Assembly: GCA_016281125.1 (NCBI GenBank)
Contig: JAEEIA010000002.1
Coordinates: forward strand, 20,389 to 84,388
Source of the DNA: Oscillospiraceae bacterium
Lineage (GTDB): Bacteria > Bacillota > Clostridia > Oscillospirales > Ruminococcaceae
Direction: 5' to 3'
Length of the DNA stretch: 64,000 nt
The translations under genes and the position numbers were made by a program. The notes beneath the pieces are model-generated. The model was not told the origin of the DNA and searched no databases. It saw only the letters and a program-made list of their open reading frames with translations. Shown here piece by piece: positions 1 through 10,300 of the stretch. Every line of letters begins with the position of its first letter. The first letter of the stretch is position 1.

Positions 1-1424
1 GCACGATCTTTCCGGAGTATGACTGGGTACGGCAGATTCTCGGCGATCATGCAGAACACGCGGAGATTACCTATCTGCTGGATTCCGGTGTGGATCTGCA
101 CAGCTATCAGCCGACTGCGCTGGATATGGCAAAAATCGCGGAATGCGATCTCTTTGTCTATGTCGGCGGCGAATCGGATGAATGGGTTGAGGATGCGCTC
201 GCAGAAGCCGTCAATCCGGATATGCAGGTCATCAACCTGATGGAAGTCATGGGCGATGCCGCAAAGGAGGAAGAGGTCAAAGAGGGCATGGAGCATGACC
301 ACGATCATGAACATGAACACGCTGAAATCGAAGAGGATGATATCAAAGACCGGGAGCTGTCTGATTTTGCCGGAAACTGGAAGTCCTTGTATCCGCTTCT
401 GGAGGCCGGAGAGCTTTCTGAATATGTCGAGCACCATGCAGAAGAACATGATGAGCCCGCAGATGAAGTGCAGAAGGAACTGGCTGAGAAGTGGGGCTGT
501 GATGTGACCGCGGTCAGCATTGACGGCGCAAAGATCGACTTCACGTATGCGGACGGTACGAAAAAAAGCGGCGAATACAAATATGCGGGTTATTCACCGG
601 TTCTTGCCGATGACGGTGACATCAAAGCGGTCATGTATCAGTACGAAAAGGTATCCGGAGAGAGCCCCAAATATGTCATGTTCAATGATCACGGATTTGA
701 ACCGGGCAAAGCGGAACACTTCCATATTTTCTACGGTGACGGTGCTGACTTCGATACAACGAAGAAAGAGTTCCAATACACACCGTACTTCATTCCCGAG
801 GGACTGAACGGTGAAGAAGCTGTTGAGATGCTGGAAGGGCATAATCACAGCAAAGCGGAAGAACACGAGCACGAAGACGGCGAAGTCGAATACGACGAAC
901 ATGTCTGGCTCTCGCTGAAAAATGCAAAGACGCTCTGTGCAGAAATCGCTGACAAACTGAGCATTCTGGACAGCGCGAACAAGGATGATTACAAGACAAA
1001 TCTCGATGCGTATACCGCACAGCTTGATCAGCTGGACGGCGAATTCAGGACGCTGATTGACGGTGCAAAGCAGAAAACGCTGGTGTTCGGCGACCGGTTC
1101 CCGTTCCGCTATTTCGTCGATGATTACGGTCTGGATTACTATGCTGCATTCGTCGGCTGCTCTGCGGAAACCGAAGCCAGCTTTGAAACGGTCATTTTCC
1201 TTGCCGGAAAAATGGATGATCTCGGCTGCGATACGATCTTCACGATCGAAAACTCCGATCATAAGATTGCACAGACGATCATTGACAATACCAAAGCGAA
1301 GAATCAGACGGTTACGGAACTGAATTCGCTGCAATCCGTCACGAAAGACCAGCTTGGCAGCGGTGTGACCTATCTCTCGCTGATGCAGGCAAATTATGAT
1401 ACCCTGAAAGGAGCATTGCAGTGA
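1..1424 (+). CDS. Zinc ABC transporter substrate-binding protein, ZnuA/AdcA type with nested ZinT domain (5' partial)
   Basis: Extracytoplasmic zinc-binding component of an ABC importer. The frame is open from the window edge, so the signal peptide and start are missing. The visible N-lobe begins [14 protein letters not shown] and carries the ligand-type motif DLHSYQPT. A His/Asp/Glu-rich stretch near residues 95-110 is followed by a complete ZinT-like domain (from [15 protein letters not shown] to about EMLEGHNH, ending with a HFHIFYGDG motif). A second His-rich loop and DEHVWLS, another ZnuA ligand motif, then resume the ZnuA fold and its C-lobe. ZinT is therefore inserted in the ZnuA metal-loop region; in streptococcal AdcA it follows the ZnuA part. 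The C-lobe reads [10 protein letters not shown] where many ZnuA proteins have a ligand His. It overlaps the downstream GTPase gene by 4 bp. Family assignment is firm; the metal is inferred. Confidence 0.93.
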   Translation, partial: TIFPEYDWVRQILGDHAEHAEITYLLDSGVDLHSYQPTALDMAKIAECDLFVYVGGESDEWVEDALAEAVNPDMQVINLMEVMGDAAKEEEVKEGMEHDHDHEHEHAEIEEDDIKDRELSDFAGNWKSLYPLLEAGELSEYVEHHAEEHDEPADEVQKELAEKWGCDVTAVSIDGAKIDFTYADGTKKSGEYKYAGYSPVLADDGDIKAVMYQYEKVSGESPKYVMFNDHGFEPGKAEHFHIFYGDGADFDTTKKEFQYTPYFIPEGLNGEEAVEMLEGHNHSKAEEHEHEDGEVEYDEHVWLSLKNAKTLCAEIADKLSILDSANKDDYKTNLDAYTAQLDQLDGEFRTLIDGAKQKTLVFGDRFPFRYFVDDYGLDYYAAFVGCSAETEASFETVIFLAGKMDDLGCDTIFTIENSDHKIAQTIIDNTKAKNQTVTELNSLQSVTKDQLGSGVTYLSLMQANYDTLKGALQ

Positions 1425-2539
1425 GCACGGACTGGAGAGAAGGCAAAAAGCCTGTCATTCTGATTACCGGTTATCTCGGTTCGGGCAAAACCACGCTGAT
1501 GCAGCATCTGCTTTCACAGGAACAGCGGAAGATCGCGCTGATTGTCAACGATATGGGCAGCATCAACATCGACGCCGGACTGCTCGGCAAAACCGGCAAC
1601 AAGGTTGCGCAGGTCGAGATGGTGGAATTGCAGAACGGCTGTATCTGCTGTACGCTGCGCGAGGAATTCATTGCGGAAATTGAGCGCATTTCCAATGAGC
1701 CGGAGATTGAAGCGGTATTTGTGGAGGCATCCGGCATCAGTGAACCGTCTGCAATCGCGTCATCGTTCCTTGATTATGAGGACGAGAATCCGGAAACCAG
1801 CGTCTATCTCAGCTCGATTGTTTCGGTTGTGGATGCAGACCGCATTTACCGCGAATTCCTGCATGATCTGCAATCGGATGAGGAAGCAGAGGACGGCGAC
1901 GTCATCAACCTGATCATCGACCAGATCGAATTCTGCAATCTGATTCTGCTGAACAAAAGCGATCTGCTGACGGAATCCCAGCTGGAAGAAGTCAAGACCG
2001 CGCTGCGTGATTTCCAGAGCCATGCGGAAATGCTCCCTTGTATTCACGGTGAAATTGATCCTGCTGTGATTCTGGACGGCGAAGCCTTTGATTATGACGA
2101 GGTGCTTGCATCATCGTCGGTGCAGCGGGCGCTGAATACCAATGAGCCGGAAGCAAAGGAAGCCTGCATGGATGAATACGGCATTACCTCGTTTGTGTAT
2201 GAGGAACGCCGTCCGTTCAACCGCGAACGGTTCACCGCTCTCATTGAACATTATCCGGAATCACTGATTCGCACAAAAGGGTATGTGTGGTTCTCTGATG
2301 ACGACAGGCATATCCAGTTGTTTGAGCAGGCAGGACGAAACGCCAGCATCACCGAGCTTTCTGAATGGATGGCTGCGACGCCGAAGGATGACCTTGACCT
2401 GATTCTCTCCGAATTCCCGGAAATTCAGGACGACTGGGATAAAACATACGGCGACCGCATCAATCAGCTTGTGTTCATCGGCAAAGGATACGAAAAAGCG
2501 GAAATTGTCGGGCAGCTTGCAGGCTGTCTTGATGTGTAA
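1421..2539 (+). CDS. COG0523 (CobW/ZNG1-like) GTP-binding metallochaperone
   Basis: Cytoplasmic G3E-family GTPase, probably delivering zinc to client proteins. Walker A is GYLGSGKTT near residue 17, the metal-site motif GCICC is near residue 70, [10 protein letters not shown] follows, and NKSD is the guanine-specificity motif. A CobW C-terminal domain covers about residues 255-370. The length of 372 aa is normal. The GTG start overlaps the stop of the znuA-like gene and is preceded by GAAAGGAG, which indicates translational coupling. COG0523 proteins next to zinc-uptake genes are usually part of the zinc-starvation response; no Zur box can be judged because the operon start lies outside the window. 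Confidence 0.93.
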   Translation: MSTDWREGKKPVILITGYLGSGKTTLMQHLLSQEQRKIALIVNDMGSINIDAGLLGKTGNKVAQVEMVELQNGCICCTLREEFIAEIERISNEPEIEAVFVEASGISEPSAIASSFLDYEDENPETSVYLSSIVSVVDADRIYREFLHDLQSDEEAEDGDVINLIIDQIEFCNLILLNKSDLLTESQLEEVKTALRDFQSHAEMLPCIHGEIDPAVILDGEAFDYDEVLASSSVQRALNTNEPEAKEACMDEYGITSFVYEERRPFNRERFTALIEHYPESLIRTKGYVWFSDDDRHIQLFEQAGRNASITELSEWMAATPKDDLDLILSEFPEIQDDWDKTYGDRINQLVFIGKGYEKAEIVGQLAGCLDV

Positions 2540-2550
2540 CTGAAATGTGC

Positions 2551-2591
2551 GAAACTCCGGATGCATCCTGACTGTATCCGGAGTTTTCTTT
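2551..2591 (+). terminator. Intrinsic terminator of the zinc operon
   Basis: An 11-bp stem (AAACTCCGGAT pairing with ATCCGGAGTTT) followed by TTTCTTT lies 12 nt after the stop of the COG0523 gene. Confidence 0.85.
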
Positions 2592-2722
2592 GCAAATGAG
2601 GGGACAGTCATGATGTGCGCAGAGAGGATCTGTGCAAAACCTGATGATTATAAAAAAACAGAGCAGCATGATCTCTCATACTGCTCTGATCGTTCCATAT
2701 TTGTTTCATCGCACAGCGATAC

Positions 2723-4684
2723 TTACTTCTTCTTTTTCTTTTTGGCAGGCTGCTTTTTGGCGGCAGGTACATCCGGTTTCACCGGAGCGGGCGCTGCTGC
2801 CTCCGCGTTTTCGTCAGCCGCACCGGCAGGCTTTTCCTCCGCTTTCTCAGACTCCTGCTCCGGCTCTGCCTGATCTGCCGGAACAGCCGCAGCGGTCTTT
2901 CCGTTGAAGGAAAGTCCCTCAATGCTGACAAACGGCACCGCACAGAGCAGCGGGAGCGTCGAGAAGAACGAATACATATACCGGAACTCTGCAAAAACCG
3001 GCGCAGCAATCAGCAGCGTCCCCCAGATGCCCATAGCCGGCAGAAAAATCAGCAGCATCCGGAATTTTCGGTTCACATACGCCGCGCCCATCATAAAGAC
3101 CGCGACCCACACCGCAGTGCCGATACTCCAGAACAGACCGAGGAAATAGTACTCGTGGTACTGCTCGCGGAAATCTTTCAGCTTTTCGGAAGTTTCCGGG
3201 CTGAGCTTCGGATCCTTGAACAGCTGGAAGTTATCCGAGCGGAACTCGCTGGCATAAACCCAGTTCTGCACATCCGGATACCAGTAACCGTAAGTCGCAT
3301 GGAGCAGTGCAATCAGGTAATCCTGCGGATATTTTTTGCCGAGGTCAATCCAGAGCTTCAAAAACTCGCCCTTGTGCTCCGCGATATAATCCTCATTGCC
3401 CTCATCCCAGATATAGCACTTGATGCCGTCCGCAGACTGCGGATAATAATGCGCCTTGATGCCCTCGATATCACCGACATGGGAAATCAGCTCCAGCTGC
3501 TCCGCGGAAAGCTCCCTGCCGTGACTCAGCACCGCACCGATCATCTGCTGCGGCATTGCAAGGCTTTCCAGTGTTTCCGGCTTTTTGATGCCGAGCGCAT
3601 TATAAACCGGCCCCTTGACAATCAGGCCGACAACCAGCGCCGCACAGGAAATCCCCAGCAGCAGATACTGCCGCAGACGGACACAGAAGATCACAAGGAA
3701 CAGCAAAAGCAGCATATACGCATACATGCCGTTGCTGCGGAACAGGCAGACGCCCGTGCCGGTCAGGAACAGCATCACTGCCTCAAACAGCGGCATCTTC
3801 TCTGCCCCCTGCTTATGCCGGATCAGAATGCGCCAGAGCGTCACGGAAAAGCTGAGCACAAGAATCGCAAACGGAATGTCCTTCCAGACCGTTGTGCTGT
3901 ATGTGCCGTTATAGCTGAGCAGTGCATAGCAAGCCAGCACACAGGCAATCGGCAGCTTTTTGACGCGCATCCGGTACAATGTAACAATCAGATAAGAGAA
4001 CGCAAATGCCAGCATCAGCATCTGGGCAACGCAGTAGGTCGCAACGGCGCGATTGTCATCCTCAAACAACGCCTTGCCGATACTGTAAAAGAATTTGATT
4101 ACGACCGTCTGTGCAATCGGGTGGTGATTGGACAGCTCAAAATTACCGGCCGCCTGATTCAGCTCGTCAATCGAGTCCCAGGTCAGGTCGCCGGGGAACA
4201 GCATCAGGAAATACGGCAGCCAGCAGAGGAACATGACGGCAGCCGAACCGAAAAACACCGCGATCCGCTTTTGGCGCGGCGGCTCCGCACCGGGCGTATT
4301 CAGCCGGAAACCGTGCAGACGCTCGAACAGCACCGCGGAAAGCGCCGTATAAAACAGCATAAATCCGCTGACAAAGATCAGCGAATACCGTCCGGCGTGG
4401 TTTTCCTGGAGCGTCAGCCACTCGTATTTGATCAGGAAAGTTGCCAGCGTGAAGAATACGCCGCACAGCACCGATGCAATGCGCACCTTCTGTTCCTTCG
4501 GCTGCATTGCGGTGCGGAACATCGGAATCAGCACCAGTGCAAACAGCAGCGTGAAAATCTGCGCTGTGGAGAATGTGAAAAACCTTGCGAACGCCGCTGA
4601 CGACAGCATGGCGCAGACAACCGGCGCCGCCTTGCGGAACCCGTCGCTGCCGGTGAACGCTGAAATCCGTTCCTTCAGCGTCAT
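2723..4684 (-). CDS. Polytopic membrane protein, DUF6020-like (GT-C fold-like), partner of a GT2 enzyme
   Basis: A 653-aa protein with many hydrophobic segments. TWDSIDELNQ near residue 170 followed by NHHPIAQT resembles the DUF6020 family, whose topology recalls GT-C glycosyltransferases. The last 60 residues are unusual: Glu/Ala/Pro-rich, ending PAKKQPAKKKKKK, a basic cytoplasmic tail. The ATG overlaps the stop of the upstream GT2 gene by 4 bp (ATGA), so the two are coupled. A role in making or transferring a lipid-linked surface glycan is inferred from the pairing; no substrate can be named. Confidence 0.72.
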   Translation of the reverse strand: MTLKERISAFTGSDGFRKAAPVVCAMLSSAAFARFFTFSTAQIFTLLFALVLIPMFRTAMQPKEQKVRIASVLCGVFFTLATFLIKYEWLTLQENHAGRYSLIFVSGFMLFYTALSAVLFERLHGFRLNTPGAEPPRQKRIAVFFGSAAVMFLCWLPYFLMLFPGDLTWDSIDELNQAAGNFELSNHHPIAQTVVIKFFYSIGKALFEDDNRAVATYCVAQMLMLAFAFSYLIVTLYRMRVKKLPIACVLACYALLSYNGTYSTTVWKDIPFAILVLSFSVTLWRILIRHKQGAEKMPLFEAVMLFLTGTGVCLFRSNGMYAYMLLLLFLVIFCVRLRQYLLLGISCAALVVGLIVKGPVYNALGIKKPETLESLAMPQQMIGAVLSHGRELSAEQLELISHVGDIEGIKAHYYPQSADGIKCYIWDEGNEDYIAEHKGEFLKLWIDLGKKYPQDYLIALLHATYGYWYPDVQNWVYASEFRSDNFQLFKDPKLSPETSEKLKDFREQYHEYYFLGLFWSIGTAVWVAVFMMGAAYVNRKFRMLLIFLPAMGIWGTLLIAAPVFAEFRYMYSFFSTLPLLCAVPFVSIEGLSFNGKTAAAVPADQAEPEQESEKAEEKPAGAADENAEAAAPAPVKPDVPAAKKQPAKKKKKK

Positions 4685-5697
4685 ACTGCACCACCGTCCT
4701 CTCCGCTGCCTTTGCGGATCTGATCCTGCATGCGCTGCAAATGCTTCAGCCGCTCATCGGAGCGGTGCAGATTGACTTCAAAATCCTGCCGGTTCTTCTG
4801 AATGATGCATCCGAGGATCATGCCCGAGAAAAAGGCCTGCAGTGCGGCAATCATCGTAAATCCGCAGACAATCAGCGTCGGGAAACGGGCAACCTGTCCG
4901 GTCTGCACATACTGCATCAGCACCGGAATGAAAAAGCCCACCGAAATCATGAACAGCACCAGCGCGATCAGCCCGAAGAACTGCATCGGCTTGTAATTTT
5001 TGTACATGCGGAGGATTGTGCGCAGCACCTTGAAGCCGTCGGAATAGGTGTTGAGCTTGGACTCACTGCCCTCGACGCGGTCGCGGTAACCGATCACAAC
5101 ATTTTCCGTGGACATGTTCTTGTCGATCGCGTGAATGCTCATTTCGGTTTCGATCTCGAAGCCCTTGGACAGCACCGGGAAGGTCTTGACGAAATGGAAG
5201 CTGAATGCGCGGTAGCCCGTCATGATATCCTTGATATCGGAATGAAAAAAGCGGTTGATGCAGAACCGCACAAGGCTGTTGCCGAAGTTGTGGAACGGCC
5301 GCTTGTTCTCCGTAAAGTAGGTCGAGGAGAGGCGGTCGCCCACCACCATGTCGATCTTCTTTTCCAGCACAGGCGCAGCGATCTGCCGCGCATAGTCTGC
5401 GGGATAGGTGTCATCGCCGTCCACCATCAGGTAGCACTCCGCGTCGATTTCGCGGAACATTCTGCGGATGACATTGCCCTTGCCCTGCTGGTATTCGTGC
5501 CGGACAACAGCACCCGCCTCCGCCGCCAGCTCCGCGGTACCGTCCGTGGAATTGTTGTCGTAGACATAGACCGTCGCCTCCGGCAGCGCCGCCTTGAAAT
5601 CGCGGACGACCTTGGCCACGGTTTTCGCTTCGTTATAGCAAGGGATCAGCACGGCAATCCGGTCAAGACGGTTCGCCGGTGTATTCGTTTGCTCCAT
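4681..5697 (-). CDS. Family 2 glycosyltransferase, polyprenyl-phosphate sugar synthase-like
   Basis: Probably transfers a sugar from a nucleotide donor to polyprenyl phosphate at the inner face of the membrane. The GT-A domain opens with VLIPCYNEAKTVAKVV and contains YDNNSTDGT and the metal-binding VDGDDTYPAD. Two C-terminal hydrophobic segments (around residues 235-255 and 270-300) anchor it. I chose the ATG giving MEQTNTPAN because AGAAGGA lies 6-8 nt upstream; the frame stays open 31 codons further upstream but runs through the promoter. It is the first gene of a two-gene operon with the membrane protein downstream. Confidence 0.87.
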   Translation of the reverse strand: MEQTNTPANRLDRIAVLIPCYNEAKTVAKVVRDFKAALPEATVYVYDNNSTDGTAELAAEAGAVVRHEYQQGKGNVIRRMFREIDAECYLMVDGDDTYPADYARQIAAPVLEKKIDMVVGDRLSSTYFTENKRPFHNFGNSLVRFCINRFFHSDIKDIMTGYRAFSFHFVKTFPVLSKGFEIETEMSIHAIDKNMSTENVVIGYRDRVEGSESKLNTYSDGFKVLRTILRMYKNYKPMQFFGLIALVLFMISVGFFIPVLMQYVQTGQVARFPTLIVCGFTMIAALQAFFSGMILGCIIQKNRQDFEVNLHRSDERLKHLQRMQDQIRKGSGEDGGAV

Positions 5698-5761
5698 ATG
5701 ATTCCTTCTTCCTCTGTCAGTGATCGGTATAATCGGCCGGCGCAAAGCGCCATACTGTTTT

Positions 5762-5790
5762 ATTATACCATATTCCGCCGGAAAAAGCAA
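5762..5790 (-). promoter_or_regulatory. Sigma-70-type promoter for the GT2 operon
   Basis: On the minus strand, TTGCTT, 17 nt and TATAAT lie about 65 nt before the GT2 start codon. Confidence 0.75.
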
Positions 5791-5859
5791 TGATTCTGTC
5801 CGGGAAAATCCGCGGCATATCCGTAATGATGAAGAAATCCTGAATATTTCCGGATTCTC

Positions 5860-5888
5860 TTGACAATATCACTCAAATGGTGTAAAAT
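5860..5888 (+). promoter_or_regulatory. Sigma-70-type promoter for the gene at 5991
   Basis: TTGACA at 5860-5865, 17 nt, TAAAAT at 5883-5888, with the start codon at 5991. Confidence 0.75.
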
Positions 5889-5990
5889 TACACTATACAG
5901 AACAATCAACACCGACGCGCATTCTGACACAGAAACAGATGCCGCAGCACTTTGCATATCCGGAACCGTAAGAAAGAAGGTGTCATACCC

Positions 5991-7037
5991 ATGAAGAAAT
6001 CCGTTAAAATCATTCTGGCAGCAGTTCTGCTCGCAGCAGCCTGTGCCGCATTCCCGTTTGTCCGCAGCCTCTCCGACGAAGCCCTGCTCCGAAAGCCGGA
6101 GGACGAGGTCTATGCGAAAATGTGCAGGCTGGATACAGACAGACTGATCCGGAAAATCAACCGGATAGAGAAAAAATATCCGGACATGAGCGATAAAGCA
6201 GCATTGCTGCCGCTTTATACCGCACTCACGGAGCGTTCGTCGGAATTCACCGCGGATCAGCTGATTGCGCAGATCCGGCAGGAGGAAACACGCCCCGGCA
6301 TCGAGGAAGCGTTTGTGAATATGTATGCGGCAGAGGGGTATGACAGCGCCGGGATGCTTGCGCTGCTGGACGATCCGGAAACCGCTGAGGAAACCAAGGA
6401 ATATATCACCGCGCATTGCAATTTGACGCCGGATGAGCTGTGCGGGATCTTCCGCGGCAGTGACGGCAGGCCTGCGGTCATCGCAATTCAGCGGCTTGCC
6501 GCTGAGGACTCCGAAGCTGCAATGCAGCTGGTCGATGAATTTGTCAGCGGTGCGCCGGAGAACATCTCCGATCAGAAATATATTGCGATCTGTCTGGGGA
6601 TTGCGCAGTATTACGAAGAACACACCGGTCCGGAAGACGTTGCATCCATGAAGGACATCTATATCCCGATGATGAAGACGATTTTTGAGAACGGGAAATC
6701 CGATTTGGTCAGAGATCAGGCGGTTTACGCGCTCGGACGGCTTTGCGACTATGATCTGTTTGCATGGCTGATCGGAAACGGGAACATTGATCAGTACTGC
6801 AAGATTTCTGTCATTGAGCGAAATTACCGGCAGATGAAAACATGGATCGCGGCAGCAAAATCCGAGGACGACATCCGCGCCGTGCTGGACGCCATGCAGA
6901 TTATGCCGACGCTGGAGATTGCAGATGCACTGGAAGAAGCAATCACACAGGGCAGTCTGCCGGAGTCGGCCGATCTGCGTTCACTGATCGAAACCGTCAG
7001 GGCAAAGGGCGTTCACGCGGTTGACAAGTATGACTGA
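5991..7037 (+). CDS. Unknown membrane-anchored or secreted helical protein
   Basis: 348 aa. The N-terminus (MKKSVKIILAAVLLAAACAAF) is a signal peptide or anchor. The rest is acidic and looks all-helical, with repeated Leu/Ala helices that could form a HEAT-like solenoid (for example around LLPLYTALTER, MLALLDDPETAEE and DQAVYALGRL). No catalytic motif is recognised. The ATG at 5991 is chosen because AGAAAGAAGG lies 10 nt upstream and the signal sequence starts there. It is a single gene with its own promoter. Confidence 0.7.
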   Translation: MKKSVKIILAAVLLAAACAAFPFVRSLSDEALLRKPEDEVYAKMCRLDTDRLIRKINRIEKKYPDMSDKAALLPLYTALTERSSEFTADQLIAQIRQEETRPGIEEAFVNMYAAEGYDSAGMLALLDDPETAEETKEYITAHCNLTPDELCGIFRGSDGRPAVIAIQRLAAEDSEAAMQLVDEFVSGAPENISDQKYIAICLGIAQYYEEHTGPEDVASMKDIYIPMMKTIFENGKSDLVRDQAVYALGRLCDYDLFAWLIGNGNIDQYCKISVIERNYRQMKTWIAAAKSEDDIRAVLDAMQIMPTLEIADALEEAITQGSLPESADLRSLIETVRAKGVHAVDKYD

Positions 7038-7052
7038 GCGGGCAGTGCCCGC
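7038..7052. repeat. Palindromic repeat GCGGGCAGTGCCCGC, copy 1
   Basis: A 15-nt palindromic element directly after a stop codon. Related copies occur at 17819, 27111 and 27215. It could act as a short terminator stem. Confidence 0.75.
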
Positions 7053-7263
7053 CGCCTTTTCCCTCCGGACGAATTTGACGAAGCACGCCCAATCAGCAGA
7101 ACTTCACGGCGCTGCACCATTTTGAATCCATATCGACAAGCAGAAAAAATCCTCTCCGGTTCAAGCGGAGAGGATTTTCATTCTGTGGATAAAGTGCCTC
7201 CGGCGGATCAGAATTGCTCCTTTATGAAAAAAGCAATGCATTTGCTTTATTTTCGTATATTTC

Positions 7264-7342
7264 GGGATTCCAAAGGGATGTATCCCTTTGGCGGGGTATG
7301 GGGCAGCGCCCCATTCTGAATCCATCGGAGATACCTCTTTTT
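7264..7342 (+). repeat. Intergenic repeat family A, copy 1
   Basis: The order is GGGATTC, a small hairpin (CAAAGGG/CCCTTTG), GGGGTATGGGG with CAGCGCCCC, then AATCCATCGGAGATACC and a T-run. The same modules recur at 18788, 50425, 50650, 60225 and 60339. It fills most of the 321-nt gap after 7037; a shorter fragment (TTTGAATCCATATCGA) lies near 7122. No gene is seen in the gap. Confidence 0.85.
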
Positions 7343-7358
7343 CAGCGAAAGGCGTCAT

Positions 7359-10300
7359 TTATGACGCATGCTTCTCATAAATCGCAATGACCTCACGCAT
7401 CAGCTCGACGGAGAGCTCGCCCTTTTTCAGCCGCACCGCAATGAAATACGGCACCGTCTTATCATTGAAATTGATCCGGTCATAATACGCTTGCATAAGC
7501 GCCGCCAGCTGTCTGCCGTTCGGCTTTGTGATAAAGAAGAACAGCGCACCGCGCTTCTGCGTGATCTCCGAGATGCCGAGCCGTCCTGCCGTATTGCGCA
7601 GCAGCGACGCACCGATCAGATTCAGCAGGCTCTGCGGCGGCTCCCCGAAGCGGTCAATCAGCTCGTCAATCAGGTCAGACTGATCCTCCTGTGTTTCCAC
7701 CAGCGCAATACGGCGGTAGATTTCCAGACGGGACGTCATGCTGGAAATATAATTCTCCGGAATATGCGCCTCCACCTGAATATCCACGGTGCAGGCGGGC
7801 AGCTTTTTCGGCTCGCCCTTCTCCTCCGCGATGGCCTCGTTCAGCATTTTCAGATACATCTCATAGCCGACCTGCTCCATCTGTCCGTGCTGCTGTCCGC
7901 CGAGAATACTGCCCGCGCCTCTGATTTCCAGATCGCGCATGGCAATGCGGAAGCCGCTGCCGAACTGCGTAAATTCCCGCATCGCGGCAAGGCGCTTTTC
8001 CGCAACCTCCGTCAGCGAGCGGTTCGGCTGATAGGTGAAATACGCATACGCTCTGCGGTTGGAGCGTCCGACTCTGCCGCGAAGCTGATAGAGCTGCGAC
8101 AGTCCGAAGCGGTCAGCCTGCTCCAGAATCAGCGTGTTGACATTCGGCACATCGACACCCGTTTCAATGATCGTCGTGCAGACCAGAATGTCAATCTCAT
8201 GCTCCACAAGCTGCTTCCAGATCTCGCTGATTTCCAGCTCATTCATTTTGCCGTGTGCAAATCCGATGCGCGCATCCGGCAGCATATCCTGCAATTTCGC
8301 GGCGCACTGCCGGATCGTTTCCACGCGGTTATGCAGGTAGTACACCTGTCCGCCGCGCTTTAATTCGCGCTGAATCGCCTGCACGACCAGTCCGGCATTG
8401 TATTCGAGCACAAAGCTCTGCACGGGGTATCTGTCCTGCGGCGGCTCCTCAATCACGCTCATATCGCGAATACCGGAGAGCGCCATATTCAGCGTGCGCG
8501 GGATCGGCGTCGCGGAAAGCGTCAGCATGTCAACGCCGTGGAATGCCTCCTTGAAGCGCTCCTTATGCGCAACGCCGAAGCGCTGCTCCTCATCAATGAT
8601 CGCTAGACCGAGCGCGGCAAATTTCACGTCCTTGGAGAGCAGCCGGTGCGTACCGATCAGCAGATCAATCGTGCCGTTTGCGGTCTTTTTGAGGATTTCG
8701 GTCTGCTGCTTTTTCGTGCGGAACCGGGAGAGCAGCTCAATGTTGACCGGCACCGATTCAAAGCGCCGCAGTGCGGTTTCATAATGCTGATGCGCCAGCA
8801 CGGTTGTCGGCGCGAGCAGCACGCACTGCTTGCCGGAAAGGATGCATTTCAGCGCGGCGCGGAATGCGACCTCGGTTTTGCCGAAGCCGACGTCGCCGCA
8901 GAGCAGCCGGTCCATCGGATGCTCCCGTTCCATGTCCTTTTTGATCTCATCGGTTGCCCGGAGCTGATCGTTTGTTTCGATATACGGAAAGCGCTCTTCA
9001 AAATCATGCTGAATCTCGTCATCCTTCTCAAAAGAGAAGCCCTGCGCCTGCTCGCGCGCGGCATAGAGCTTTATCAGCTCCGCGGCCATATCCTTGACCG
9101 CCTTTTTGACGTTGGTACGCGTTTTCTGCCATTCCTGCGAGCCGAGCTTGTTCAGCTTGACCGCGACATCGTCCTTGCCGCCGATATACCGAGAAACCAG
9201 ATCAAGCTGCGTGACAGGCACATAGAGCACGTCGCTGCCCGCGTATTCAATCGTGATATAATCCTTGGTGATGCCTTCCATTTCCAGCTTGCGGATGCCC
9301 ACGAACCGGCCGATGCCGTGTCCGGCATGAACAACCAGATCGCCCTCGGAAATCTCTGAAAGCGCGCGGATTTCCTGTCCCTTTTTGAAGCGGCGCTTTT
9401 TGAGCACAGTGCTCTGCGCCTTGCTCTGTGCAATGCACGCATACTGGATTGCCGGATATTCAAAGCCTGCGGAAAGGCCGCTGCGCATCAGCAGAACCTT
9501 GCCCTTTTCCGCTGCGGCTTCATCGTCCGCAAGCGCGCAGTCAATGCCGCTCTGCTGCAAATCCTGCAACAGAATCGGCAGCGTCTTTTCCGTACTGCCG
9601 CAGACCAGAACGCGGTAGCCGCGCCTGCAAAGCTCTGCAAGATCCTCTGTCAGGATGCGCGTGCTGCCGCCCCACGGGGCATTCTGCGTCGCCTCCACGG
9701 AGAGCATCTTCTGAAACTGAAAGCTGCTCGTACTGCTGAGAAACGCGTTCATGCAGACGAGCGGATGCTCCTTGGCTCTGGCCAGCACGGTATTCGCGTC
9801 CATGTAATAATCCGCAAGCTGCCGGCAAAGCGTGCCGTCCTCCAGCATCAGCTTGACGTCCTCCAGATACCGCGCCTGCAAGCCCTGCCACGCATCCAGC
9901 AGCGCAGACGTTTCGCAGAGGAACACGCCGCCCGTACAGTAATCAAAGAGCGTCGCAGGCTGTTCGTATATCAGCGGAAAATACATATCAATATTCAGCA
10001 GCGGCACGCCGCTTTCGAGCTTTTCGGCATCCGCCCGGAGTTTTTCTTTCAGCTCTGCCGCATGTTTGCTGCGGATCTGCTTTGCAAGGCTGCGGATGCT
10101 TTCCGCAAGCGCAGCGGGATCCGGCAGCGCCTCGACGGCAGGCGCGATATCCGCGGTATCAACGGTATCCGTGCGGCGCTGTGTTTCCGGCTCAAACCAG
10201 GCCATGCTGTCAATTTCGTCGTCCCAGAATTCCAGACGCACCGGCAGCGGATTCTGCGACGAAAAGATATCGAAGATCGCGCCGCGCACGGAAAACTGAC

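Noticed and set aside
3155..4600. 481-codon plus-strand frame opposite the DUF6020-like gene
   Set aside because: Shadow of a real membrane protein gene; Gln/His/Arg-rich composition, no start signal.
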